NCBI RefSeq assembly: GCF_026344005.1
Contig: NZ_JAPKNH010000010.1
Coordinates: forward strand, 1-64,000
Source: Kaistia terrae
GTDB lineage: Bacteria; Pseudomonadota; Alphaproteobacteria; Rhizobiales; Kaistiaceae
Reading direction: 5' to 3'
DNA: 64,000 nucleotides
This document shows positions 1-7,695 of this stretch, piece by piece. Below the pieces are notes generated by a model. It had not been told where the DNA came from and made no database searches. It saw nothing but the letters and a program-made list of their open reading frames with translations. The position numbers and the translations under genes are program-made. How positions within the stretch are numbered: position 1 is the first letter of the stretch; every line of letters begins with the position of its first letter.

Positions 1-80
1 GGGGACAGGGCAAGGTGGGGGGGAACTGCGGGAGCGCGGCGCGACTCGACAGCCAAAGCACAAGACGCAGTCACAGCAAG

Positions 81-123
81 CAAGGCCCTCACCCCAACCC
101 TCTCCCAGAGGGAGAGGGGAAGA
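81..123. repeat. Intergenic palindromic repeat, left edge
   Basis: This short stretch combines a CCCTCACCCCAACCCTCTCCC block with a small hairpin of the CTCTCCC/GGGAGAG type. The same blocks recur near 10.9-11.45 kb and 17.55-17.6 kb, always between genes, so this is a member of a dispersed repeat family. The rest of positions 1-185 shows no gene or other recognisable element. Confidence 0.6.
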
Positions 124-185
124 AAGGGAGCCAGTGGGAGCCGATTGCTAGTCCGCCGGGCTACCGTCTGCTCTCGCCACGCCCT

Positions 186-1085
186 TCAGCGCAAAACGAC
201 CCGGTCATGCAAAAAATCCAGCAGCGCCCGGACGCGCGCCGGCAGGTGGCCCCCGGGGCCAACAAAAACCGCGTGGATCTCTTCCCGGTCGCCGGGGTTG
301 AACGCCTCCAGCAACGCGACAAGCCGCCCTGCCGCGATATCGGCTTCGGCCTGAAATGTCGCGAGCCGCGCGACGCCGACGCCCGCGACCGCCAGTTGTC
401 GCATCGCCTCGCCATCGCTGATCCGCGTGTTGCCGGTCGGCGTCAGCATCCAGGGCTGGCCGTCGACGCGGAACGGCCACGCCTCGACAGCGCGCGAATA
501 GCCCAGGCGAATCAGATTGTGGCCCGCCAGATCCGCCGGGATTTTGGGGATCCCCTGTCGTTCGAGGTAGGTGGGCGCGGCGACGACGATTTTGCCCGTC
601 TCGCCGAGCTTTCGGGCAATCAAGCCGGAACTCTTCAACGGACCGGCGCGGATCGCCAGATCCGTCCGTGCCTCGACAAGATCGATCACGGCATCGGTCA
701 GGACGATCTCCAGCGTGATGCCGGGATGGCAGGCCAGAAAATCCGGGACGATCGGCAGGAGGATCTGCGTGCCGAAGGGGACATTGACGCTGACCCGTAG
801 CGGTCCGGATGGCGTGCCGGTCGTCGACATGCTGCGCTCGGCCTCGTCGAGATCGGCGAGTAGCCGTACGCTTCGTTCGAAGAAGTCGGTTCCCTCGGCC
901 GTGAGTTGAAGGCGCCGGGTCGTGCGGTTAATCAGCCTCGCCCCAAGCCGCGTTTCGAGCCGCGAAACCAGCTTGCTGACGGCAGAGGGGGTCATGCGGC
1001 AGGCGCGGGCCGCGGCCGAGAAGCCGCCCAACTCGACGACACGGACGAACACAGACATTTCGCCAAAGCGGTTGATTTCGCTCAT
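186..1085 (-). CDS. LysR family transcriptional regulator
   Basis: A 299-residue LysR-type regulator. The N-terminal winged helix-turn-helix (about residues 5-65) contains the typical A-A-x-S-A-V-S segment (SAAARACRMTPSAVSKLVSR), followed by a periplasmic-binding-like effector domain (about 90-295). The family binds DNA as tetramers and usually controls the adjacent divergent gene, here an MFS transporter 101 bp away. A perfect T-N11-A palindrome lies just upstream of its start codon. It resembles the subgroup controlling efflux pumps or oxidoreductases. The effector is unknown. Length is normal for the family. Confidence 0.9.
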   Translation of the reverse strand: MSEINRFGEMSVFVRVVELGGFSAAARACRMTPSAVSKLVSRLETRLGARLINRTTRRLQLTAEGTDFFERSVRLLADLDEAERSMSTTGTPSGPLRVSVNVPFGTQILLPIVPDFLACHPGITLEIVLTDAVIDLVEARTDLAIRAGPLKSSGLIARKLGETGKIVVAAPTYLERQGIPKIPADLAGHNLIRLGYSRAVEAWPFRVDGQPWMLTPTGNTRISDGEAMRQLAVAGVGVARLATFQAEADIAAGRLVALLEAFNPGDREEIHAVFVGPGGHLPARVRALLDFLHDRVVLR

Positions 1086-1087
1086 GC

Positions 1088-1100
1088 TGAATTCAATTCA
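1088..1100. promoter_or_regulatory. LysR-type operator candidate (T-N11-A palindrome)
   Basis: TGAATTCAATTCA is a perfect 6+1+6 inverted repeat that fits the T-N11-A consensus of LysR family regulators. It sits 2 bp upstream of the LysR start codon in the divergent lysR/MFS interval, where autoregulation sites of this family usually lie. Assignment to this regulator is inference from position. Confidence 0.45.
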
Positions 1101-1186
1101 CAAATCCTGTGCCTGCTGCAAGTCTAGTTCACGAACCCTCTTCGGTCCATCTTCTGGCCAACCAAGGTTCACGCAGAGATTCCAAA

Positions 1187-2377
1187 ATGCCTCTCGCTCT
1201 CTATGCCCTGACCGCCGGTGCCTTCGGCATCGGCGTCACGGAGTTCGTCATCATGGGCTTGCTGATGGAGGTTGGCGCCGATTTCGGCGTTTCGATCTCG
1301 ATGGCGGGTCTGCTTATTTCCGGCTATGCGCTCGGCGTGGTGGTCGGCGCGCCGATCCTCACCGCCTTGACCAGCCGGCTTTCCCGGAAGACGACACTGC
1401 TGGCGCTGATGGCCGTTTTCACAATCGGCAACGCCGCCTGCGCCTTGGCGCCTGATTATGCGACGCTGATGGCGGCGCGCGTGCTGACGGCCTTTGCGCA
1501 TGGCACGTTCTTCGGTGTCGGGTCTGTCGTGGCCACGTCTCTGGTGGCGCCGGATCGCCGCGCCTCGGCGATCGCCATCATGTTCACCGGCCTGACCGTC
1601 GCCAATGTTCTTGGCGTGCCGTTCGGCACATGGCTGGGCCAGGCCTTTGGCTGGCGCTCGACATTCTGGGCGGTAGCCCTTGTCGGTCTTGCCGCTTTCG
1701 CCATTCTCGCGGCTCTTGTGCCGCGCGACAAGCCGTCGACGACGGTGCCGGATTTCCGTAGCGACCTGAAGGCGCTGATGCGTCGGCCGGTACTGCTCGG
1801 TCTTCTCACCACCGTGCTCGGCTATGCCGGCGTGTTTGCCGTCTTCACCTATATCGTCCCGCTGCTGACCCAGATCACCGGGTTTTCGGAGGGCGCCGTC
1901 TCGCCGATCCTGCTCGTCTTCGGCGCAGGCACGATTATTGGCAATCTGCTCGGCGGCAAGCTGGCGGATCGTCGTCTCGTTCCGACCATGCTCGGCAGCC
2001 TTCTGCTGCTGACGATCGTGCTGGCCCTGACGGGGTTCGCGCTGCAGAACCGCGTGCTGGCCGTGGTCGCCATCGGTCTGCTCGGAGCCTCGGCTTTCGC
2101 GACCGTCGCGCCGTTGCAGATGTGGGTTTTGGAAAAGTCACAAGGGGCGGGGCAGAGCCTAGCGTCGAGCTTCAACATTGCCGCCTTCAATCTTGGCAAT
2201 GCCATCGGCGCCTGGCTTGGTGGCGCGGTGATCGATCATGGCCCCGGCCTTGCGGGAGTGACCTGGGTGGCGGCGCTGCTGCCGCTGGCGGGTTTTGGCG
2301 TGGCGCTCTGGGCGCTGCGGATGACGCGGGCGCGGCCAGACGGCGTGCCACTGGCGGAATGCGCCGCGGTCAAATAG
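1187..2377 (+). CDS. MFS transporter, DHA1 family (AraJ/YdhP-like efflux protein)
   Basis: A 396-residue major facilitator with about 12 hydrophobic segments and the YdhP/AraJ-type opening (GITEFV-like GVTEFVIMGLL at about residues 13-23). This subfamily exports small molecules such as sugars, drugs or purine analogues by proton antiport in the inner membrane. An in-frame ATG exists 78 bp further upstream, but the chosen ATG gives the compact N terminus usual for the family. The divergent LysR gene is its likely regulator. The substrate cannot be deduced. A strong GC-rich hairpin follows 14 bp after the stop codon. Confidence 0.85.
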   Translation: MPLALYALTAGAFGIGVTEFVIMGLLMEVGADFGVSISMAGLLISGYALGVVVGAPILTALTSRLSRKTTLLALMAVFTIGNAACALAPDYATLMAARVLTAFAHGTFFGVGSVVATSLVAPDRRASAIAIMFTGLTVANVLGVPFGTWLGQAFGWRSTFWAVALVGLAAFAILAALVPRDKPSTTVPDFRSDLKALMRRPVLLGLLTTVLGYAGVFAVFTYIVPLLTQITGFSEGAVSPILLVFGAGTIIGNLLGGKLADRRLVPTMLGSLLLLTIVLALTGFALQNRVLAVVAIGLLGASAFATVAPLQMWVLEKSQGAGQSLASSFNIAAFNLGNAIGAWLGGAVIDHGPGLAGVTWVAALLPLAGFGVALWALRMTRARPDGVPLAECAAVK

Positions 2378-2391
2378 AGCGCGATTCTCAA

Positions 2392-2420
2392 GAGGGGCGG
2401 CGGTATTCGCCGCCCCTCCT
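2392..2420 (+). terminator. Stem-loop after the MFS gene
   Basis: A perfect 11-bp GC-rich stem (GAGGGGCGGCG / CGCCGCCCCTC) with a GTATT loop lies just after the MFS stop codon. There is no T-tract, so it may act as a weak terminator or mRNA 3' stabiliser. Confidence 0.5.
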
Positions 2421-2525
2421 TCCAAATCAGGCGCCAATAGCGTCCAACAAACTTCGGCCGCAACAAACGGATCGCTGCCGCGCTTCTCCGCTTCTAGTTC
2501 TGCGCCTCCACAGATGGAGGTTTTC

Positions 2526-3275
2526 ATGTCGTCACTACGAAACAAGGTGGCCATCGTCACCGGCGCGTCGTCGGGCATCGGCCTTGCCGCGGCAAACCTG
2601 TTTGCCGCGGAAGGGGCTGCCCTGGTCCTGAACGCGCGCGGATCCGAAGCCTTGGAGGCCGCGGCAGAAGCAATTCGGCGGCAAGGAGGCAAGGCCTTTG
2701 CCGTCGTTGGCGATGTGAGCCAGCCGGAAACGCATGAGGCCTTGACGCAAGCCGCTCTGCGCGAATTCGGCGGTCTCGACATCGCGATCAACAATGCCGG
2801 CCTGGTCGGGCCGATCGCTCCACTCGCCGAAATCTCGGTCGAGGCATGGGAGGCGACGCTAGCCGCCAACCTGACATCCGCCTTCTTGGCTAGCCGCCGT
2901 CAGATCCCCGCCATGCTCCAGCGCGGCGGCGGGTCGATCGTCTTCACCTCGACCTTCGTTGGCACCAGCGTCGGGATTCCCGGCATGGGTGTCTATGGCG
3001 CCGCGAAGGCGGGGTTGATGGGACTGGTGAAGGGAATTACTGCCGACTATGGCAGCCAGGGCATCCGGGCGAATGCGCTTCTGCCGGGCGGTGTCGATAC
3101 GGCGATGGCGGGTGATACGGCGCAAAAGGAATGGGCGGCAGGACTGCATGCCCTGAAGCGGATTGCCCAGCCGGAGGAAATCGCTCAGGCGATGCTGTTC
3201 CTGGCAGGACCGATGTCCAGTTTTGTGGCGGGGTCGGCCCTGTATGCCGATGGCGGCAACGCAGCGGTCAAATAG
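2526..3275 (+). CDS. SDR family NAD(P)-dependent oxidoreductase
   Basis: A 249-residue classical short-chain dehydrogenase/reductase. It has the Rossmann motif TGASSGIG (about residues 13-20), the NNAG structural motif (about 90), the catalytic Ser in FTSTF, the YGAAK Tyr-Lys pair (about 160), and the C-terminal YADGG sequence. The ATG at 2526 is preceded by GGAGG at proper spacing, so it is preferred over the in-frame ATG 12 bp earlier, which overlaps that site. It oxidises or reduces an alcohol or carbonyl of unknown identity. It follows the MFS gene after a hairpin, so co-transcription is possible but unproven. Confidence 0.88.
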   Translation: MSSLRNKVAIVTGASSGIGLAAANLFAAEGAALVLNARGSEALEAAAEAIRRQGGKAFAVVGDVSQPETHEALTQAALREFGGLDIAINNAGLVGPIAPLAEISVEAWEATLAANLTSAFLASRRQIPAMLQRGGGSIVFTSTFVGTSVGIPGMGVYGAAKAGLMGLVKGITADYGSQGIRANALLPGGVDTAMAGDTAQKEWAAGLHALKRIAQPEEIAQAMLFLAGPMSSFVAGSALYADGGNAAVK

Positions 3276-3332
3276 CCCGACAAGGCGGGAAGCGCGCAGG
3301 CGTAGCAAGGCGCCATCTGCCTCAGAGAACCA

Positions 3333-3361
3333 GCGGCGTCGATCGGATCGCCGCCCTTTTT
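3333..3361 (+). terminator. Terminator between convergent SDR and GntR genes
   Basis: A 6-bp GC stem (GCGGCG/CGCCGC, positions 3333-3338 and 3349-3354) is followed by CCTTTTT. It lies in the 91-bp gap between two convergent genes and would end transcription of the SDR gene. Confidence 0.45.
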
Positions 3362-3366
3362 CCGTT

Positions 3367-4095
3367 TCAGGCGGCGTCGACGGTGAGCGGCAGCATTCTT
3401 TCGCGCGAGGCGGCGAGAAGCCGGGTCATGGCATCGGACGCATCTTTGGGGCGGCGGGCGACGATGGCGGTGCGAACGGCGTCGTGCAGGGCAATGTCCT
3501 CGTTCGGCGGCGCGGCGTGCTGTTGCAGCATTTCCGACGAGACGCGGAGCGCCGATTTGACGGCGCTGCCGATGGTCACGAACAGGCCGTTATGCGAGGC
3601 GTTGATCACGGCCAGATGGAAGCCGAGCGCCGATTCCGACGTTGCCTTGATCGGCAGCTTCTGGTCATAGGCGGCGACCAGCTCGTAAAAAAAATGCTCG
3701 ATCTTGGCCAGATCCTCGGCAGTGCCGTCGCGCGCCGCCAGGAACGAGGCGCGCGGCTCGAAGCAGAGGCGCATTTCAAAAATGTCCTCGACGATCTTGT
3801 GATCGAACTGCGCCTGAAGCCGCCAGGCGAGCACGTCGCGGTCGAGCAGGTTCCATTCGGCGAAGGGCATGACCCGCGTGCCGATTTTTGGCGAGACCTC
3901 GATCAGCCGCTTGCCCGCAAGGCTTTTCACCGCCTCGCGAATCGTCGTCCGGCTGACGCCATAGGTCTGGCACAGCTCGCTTTCGATCGGCAGGGACGTT
4001 CCGGGCACGAATTCGCCGGAGACGATCCGGACGCCAATGTGATTGGCGACCTGCGCGCTCATCGTCCCAACCGGTAGAAGCTCGCGCTCCAGCAT
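3367..4095 (-). CDS. GntR family regulator, FadR/FCD subgroup
   Basis: A 242-residue regulator with an N-terminal GntR winged helix (about residues 10-75, SRTTIREAVKSLAGKRLI, ending in the GTRV wing) and an all-helical FCD effector domain (about 90-230) with the family's Asp/His metal-binding residues (for example FHLAVINASHN). FCD-type GntR proteins sense sugar acids or carboxylates and usually repress the neighbouring catabolic operon. The start at 4095 is preceded by GGGAGAGG at good spacing. A longer in-frame reading to 4221 would run into the promoter region. It is divergent from the arabinoside ABC/GH51 operon, its probable target. Confidence 0.88.
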   Translation of the reverse strand: MLERELLPVGTMSAQVANHIGVRIVSGEFVPGTSLPIESELCQTYGVSRTTIREAVKSLAGKRLIEVSPKIGTRVMPFAEWNLLDRDVLAWRLQAQFDHKIVEDIFEMRLCFEPRASFLAARDGTAEDLAKIEHFFYELVAAYDQKLPIKATSESALGFHLAVINASHNGLFVTIGSAVKSALRVSSEMLQQHAAPPNEDIALHDAVRTAIVARRPKDASDAMTRLLAASRERMLPLTVDAA

Positions 4096-4551
4096 CACAC
4101 CCTCTCCCGCCAAGTCTAATCCCTTTACGCGGTTTTCGATCGACAGGCCAAGTCCCCGCTCCGGGTTTGGAACGAGGGGCGGTTTCGGGGCGTGGCTTGC
4201 TGGCGACGAGCCGATTGACAAACCCCGAGATCAAAACCATGATCGACGTATATGATAATACCATTGAGGCCACCTTGGGGAGAGGGCACTTTGGGAAATC
4301 GTATCGGATGCCGATGCCGGACCCTGTTTTCCGGTCTCGGATAGCCCGCAACCCCTGTGTTCGGAGCCGCGTATCGCAGCCCGGTTGGGATGAGGATCCG
4401 GCAAGGCGCACGGAGCAGAGGACCGGGCCGGTCGTTGAAGATAATTCGGTCGCTTGCGAGCGACGACCAAGACGAGAAGAAAAAATTGTCGCCGGAGGAC
4501 GGGTCTTGTTGGGAGATCCGAGGTGCGACAGCAAAGCGGAGGAATCGCGAT
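4096..4551. promoter_or_regulatory. Divergent promoter region of the GntR gene and the ABC/GH51 operon
   Basis: A 456-bp gene-free interval between divergent genes. TTGACA at 4215-4220 is followed 17 bp later by CATGAT (4238-4243), a plausible sigma-70-type promoter reading right. Immediately after it, GTATATGATAATAC (4248-4261) has GTAT/ATAC ends in inverted orientation and overlaps the expected start of transcription, the usual place for a repressor site. I assign this to the GntR/FCD regulator by inference. No conserved RNA element was recognised in the remaining leader. Confidence 0.5.
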
Positions 4552-5829
4552 ATGCGGAAGTTTATGACGAAGGCGCTCGCCACGGTGGCGTTGCTGGCGA
4601 TGACGGCCGGCGCCCAGGCCAAGGAAACCGTTGTCTGGTGGGACTTCCTGTCCGGCGGCGACGGCGTGCGGATGAAGTCGCTGATCGACGAGTTCAACAA
4701 GACGAACCCGGACATCGAGATCCAGGCGACGACGCTCGAATGGGGCATCCCGTTCTACACCAAGGTGCAGACCTCGGCCGCCGTCGGCGAAGGTCCCGAC
4801 GTCATGACCTACCACCTGTCGCGCCTGCCGCTTGGCGTCGATTCGGGCGTCCTGCGCGAGATCACCGCGGACGAGCTGAAGGCTGCCGGCATCGAGGGTG
4901 CCAATTATGCGCCGGCTAACTGGAAGGCCGCGCAGGTCGATGGCAAGCAGTATGCCGTGCCGTTCGACATCCACTCGATCGTTCTGTTCTACAACAAGGA
5001 CGCGCTGAAGAAGGCCGATCTGCTCGGCGAAGACGGCAAGCCGAAGGGTTTTGACGGCATCGAGAACTTCGACGCGGCGTTGAAGAAGCTCAAGGATGCC
5101 GGCTCCGACTACGGCATGTCGTTCCAGACGGCCGGCGATGGCGGCGTCTGGCGCATCTTCTATTCGCTCTTCAACCAGCAGGGCGGCGACTTCTACAAGG
5201 ACGGCAAGTTCCTCGACGGCGACAATGTCGACAAGGCCGCCAAGGCTGCCGGCGCGATGGCGAAGTGGGTCTCGGATGGCGTCGTGCCGAAGCAGACCGA
5301 CTACAACCCGTCGATCGCCCTCTTCACGTCCGGCAAGGCGCCGCTGCTGATGAACGGCGTCTGGGAAGTGCCGACGATGGCCGACCTCTCCAAGCAGGGC
5401 AAGCTCGGCTTCGAGTGGGGCGCGGTCCAGATCCCGACACTGTTCGACAAGCCCGCCACCTGGGCTGACTCGCACGCCTTCGCCATTCCGGACCGCAAGG
5501 GCAAGGAAATCTCGCCCGAGAAGCTCAAGGCTGTCCTGACCGCGATCAAGTGGATGAACGAGCACTCGATCAGCTGGGCCAATGCCGGTCACATCCCGGC
5601 CTATATCCCCGTGACCGAGACCGAGGCGTTCAAGACGATGGAGCCGAACGCGACCTATTCGTCGCTGGCTGCTACCGCCGTCTTCGATCCGACCAGCAAG
5701 CTCGCTGGCGTGGCATCGCCGGTCTACGAGGCTTCCGCCAACAACATCACCACCACGGTGAATGGCGACATGGATCCGCAGGCCGGTGCCGAGGGTCTGC
5801 GCGACGAGCTGCAGGCACTCCAGGAGTAG
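4552..5829 (+). CDS. Carbohydrate ABC transporter substrate-binding protein (CUT1)
   Basis: A 425-residue periplasmic sugar-binding protein of the MalE/UgpB type (SBP_bac_1). It has a Sec signal peptide (MRKFMTKALATVALLAM, cleavage after AQA near residue 24) followed by the typical opening ETVVWWDF. The start is fixed by GCGGAGGA 8 bp upstream. Downstream are two MalF/MalG permeases and an intracellular arabinofuranosidase, so the ligand is probably an arabinose-containing oligosaccharide. That specificity is inferred from context. A GC hairpin between this gene and the first permease gene could favour higher expression of the binding protein. Confidence 0.9.
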   Translation: MRKFMTKALATVALLAMTAGAQAKETVVWWDFLSGGDGVRMKSLIDEFNKTNPDIEIQATTLEWGIPFYTKVQTSAAVGEGPDVMTYHLSRLPLGVDSGVLREITADELKAAGIEGANYAPANWKAAQVDGKQYAVPFDIHSIVLFYNKDALKKADLLGEDGKPKGFDGIENFDAALKKLKDAGSDYGMSFQTAGDGGVWRIFYSLFNQQGGDFYKDGKFLDGDNVDKAAKAAGAMAKWVSDGVVPKQTDYNPSIALFTSGKAPLLMNGVWEVPTMADLSKQGKLGFEWGAVQIPTLFDKPATWADSHAFAIPDRKGKEISPEKLKAVLTAIKWMNEHSISWANAGHIPAYIPVTETEAFKTMEPNATYSSLAATAVFDPTSKLAGVASPVYEASANNITTTVNGDMDPQAGAEGLRDELQALQE

Positions 5830-5851
5830 TCCGCACGGACTGACGCTTCAC

Positions 5852-5877
5852 GACCCGGCCGGTTCGCTGGCCGGGTC
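5852..5877 (+). terminator. Intercistronic stem-loop after the binding-protein gene
   Basis: A perfect 9-bp stem (GACCCGGCC/GGCCGGGTC) with an 8-nt loop and no T-tract, placed 23 bp after the binding-protein stop codon. In ABC operons such hairpins typically protect the upstream mRNA or give partial termination, so that the binding protein is made in excess over the permeases. Confidence 0.5.
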
Positions 5878-5904
5878 ACCCGCCTTGAAGCCTGGAAGCC
5901 TCCC

Positions 5905-6777
5905 ATGCACACCAAATCACGCGATAACTGGGTCGCGGCGGCCTTCGTCGCCCCCTTCGTGATCGCCTATCTCGTTCTGTTCCTCTATCCGACCGTGAGG
6001 ATGATCTTCCTCACCTTCACCGATGCCCCGTTGATCGGCACGGGCGGCTGGGTTGGATTCAAGAACTATCTGAGGCTCTTCAACGACAAGGCCTATATCA
6101 ACGCCTTCTGGAACACCGGCTACTTCGTTCTCCTGACGGTGATCCCGAACACCTTGCTCGGCCTCGTCTTCGCGATGATGGTCAATCGCCAGAAGGGCTA
6201 CGTCCAGAGCTTGATCCTGGCCGCGTTCTTCCTGCCCTACATCCTGCCCGTCTCGGTCGTCTTCCGGATCTGGGAATGGATCATGGACTACCAGTTCGGC
6301 ATCGCGCAGTACGCGCTGGATGCGTTCTATGGCGAGCGGGTCGCGGTGTTCCGTAACAAGGCATGGGCGATGCCGATGATTGCCTTCGTCACCATCTGGT
6401 GGACGATCGGCTTCAACGTCCTTCTGTTCATCGCCGGTCTGCGCAACATCTCGCAGGACATGTATGACGCCTCGGCGCTCGATGGCGCCAACCGCTGGAA
6501 GCAGTTCCGCTTCATCACCTGGCCGCTGATCTGGCCGGTGACGGCGCTTGTGCTCACCATCCAGCTCATCCTGCAGCTGAAGATCTTCGATCAGCTCTAT
6601 CTGCTGACGCTTGGCGGCAACGTCAACAACACGATGGTGCTGGTCCAGTACATCTACAAACAGGCGTTCCAGCTGAACAAGGGCGGCTATGGCGCGACGG
6701 TCGCGTTCTCGCTGTTCATGATCATCGTCGTTGTTTCCGTGCTGCAATACCAGGTTCTGAGGGCCAAGCCGCGATGA
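5905..6777 (+). CDS. Sugar ABC transporter permease (MalF/UgpA-like)
   Basis: A 290-residue inner-membrane permease with about six transmembrane segments. The cytoplasmic EAA-like loop that contacts the ATPase is visible as DASALDGANRWKQFRFITWP (about residues 190-209). It pairs with the next gene to form the CUT1 translocation pore. Its stop codon overlaps the start of the next gene by 4 bp (ATGA), indicating translational coupling. The length is normal for the short MalF-like class. Substrate inferred as an arabinoside from the neighbouring GH51 gene. Confidence 0.9.
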   Translation: MHTKSRDNWVAAAFVAPFVIAYLVLFLYPTVRMIFLTFTDAPLIGTGGWVGFKNYLRLFNDKAYINAFWNTGYFVLLTVIPNTLLGLVFAMMVNRQKGYVQSLILAAFFLPYILPVSVVFRIWEWIMDYQFGIAQYALDAFYGERVAVFRNKAWAMPMIAFVTIWWTIGFNVLLFIAGLRNISQDMYDASALDGANRWKQFRFITWPLIWPVTALVLTIQLILQLKIFDQLYLLTLGGNVNNTMVLVQYIYKQAFQLNKGGYGATVAFSLFMIIVVVSVLQYQVLRAKPR

Positions 6778-7607
6778 ACATTGTCAAGATAGACTTCGCG
6801 GGCCGCCTGATCACCCTGGTGACGCTGGCCATCGCCATTGTCTGGGCCTTCCCGCTCTACTGGGCGATCATCACGACGCTGAAGCCCGAGTTCGAGGTCG
6901 TGCAGCCAGGCATCAACCTGCTGCCGAAAACCTGGACGCTCGAGTCCTATGCGCATGTGCTGACGACAACGAAGATCGGCCGTTGGTATCTGAATTCGGT
7001 CGTCGTCTCGGTCGTCGTGACGATCCTGGTCGTCATGATGGGCGCGCTCTGCGGCTATGCGCTGTCGCAACTGCGGTTCCGCGGCCGAACGGTGCTCTGG
7101 TTCACCGTGCTCGCCAGCTTCATGGTGCCGATCCAGGCGCTGATCGTGACGCATTTTGTGCTGATGAGCCAACTCGGCCTGATCAACACCTGGCTCGGCA
7201 TCATCCTGCCGCAGCTGATCGTTCCGGTGGTGGTGATTGTCTACAAGCAGTTCTTCGACAGCGTGCCGAAGGATTTTCGCGAGGCGGCGCGCGTCGACGG
7301 CGCGGGCGAGTTCGACATCTTCCTCCGCATCTTCCTGCCGATGAACTGGGGCGTCACGACCGCGCTCGCGATCATCACCTTCATCGGTGCCTGGAACAGC
7401 TTCCTCTGGCCCTTCCTCGTTTCGACGTCCGAGGACACGATGACGATCACCGTCGGCATCACCCAGGTGAAGGACAATTTCGGCGTCCAGTACGCCCGAA
7501 ACCTTGCCGCCGCCGTGCTCGCGGCCATGCCCGTCGCCATCGCCTACCTGATTTTCCAGCGTCGCGTGACGCAGGCGATCATGCTTTCCGCCGGCATCAA
7601 GGGTTGA
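6774..7607 (+). CDS. Sugar ABC transporter permease (MalG/UgpE-like)
   Basis: A 277-residue CUT1 permease, second half of the transmembrane pore. It has about six membrane spans and the EAA loop EAARVDGAGEFDIFLRIFLP (about residues 166-185), with the usual long P-x-x-x-P segment after the first helix (LLPKTW). It starts within the stop codon of the first permease gene. No ATP-binding subunit is encoded anywhere in this operon, so the transporter must borrow a shared MsmK/UgpC-type ATPase made elsewhere. Confidence 0.9.
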   Translation: MNIVKIDFAGRLITLVTLAIAIVWAFPLYWAIITTLKPEFEVVQPGINLLPKTWTLESYAHVLTTTKIGRWYLNSVVVSVVVTILVVMMGALCGYALSQLRFRGRTVLWFTVLASFMVPIQALIVTHFVLMSQLGLINTWLGIILPQLIVPVVVIVYKQFFDSVPKDFREAARVDGAGEFDIFLRIFLPMNWGVTTALAIITFIGAWNSFLWPFLVSTSEDTMTITVGITQVKDNFGVQYARNLAAAVLAAMPVAIAYLIFQRRVTQAIMLSAGIKG

Positions 7608-7695
7608 TGCCGGAAATTTCAACCTCCGCCGCACCCACTCCCCGAAACGGGATCGCGGTGGTTTCCTTCAAGGCCCATTCGAGAGCTTCCATCCC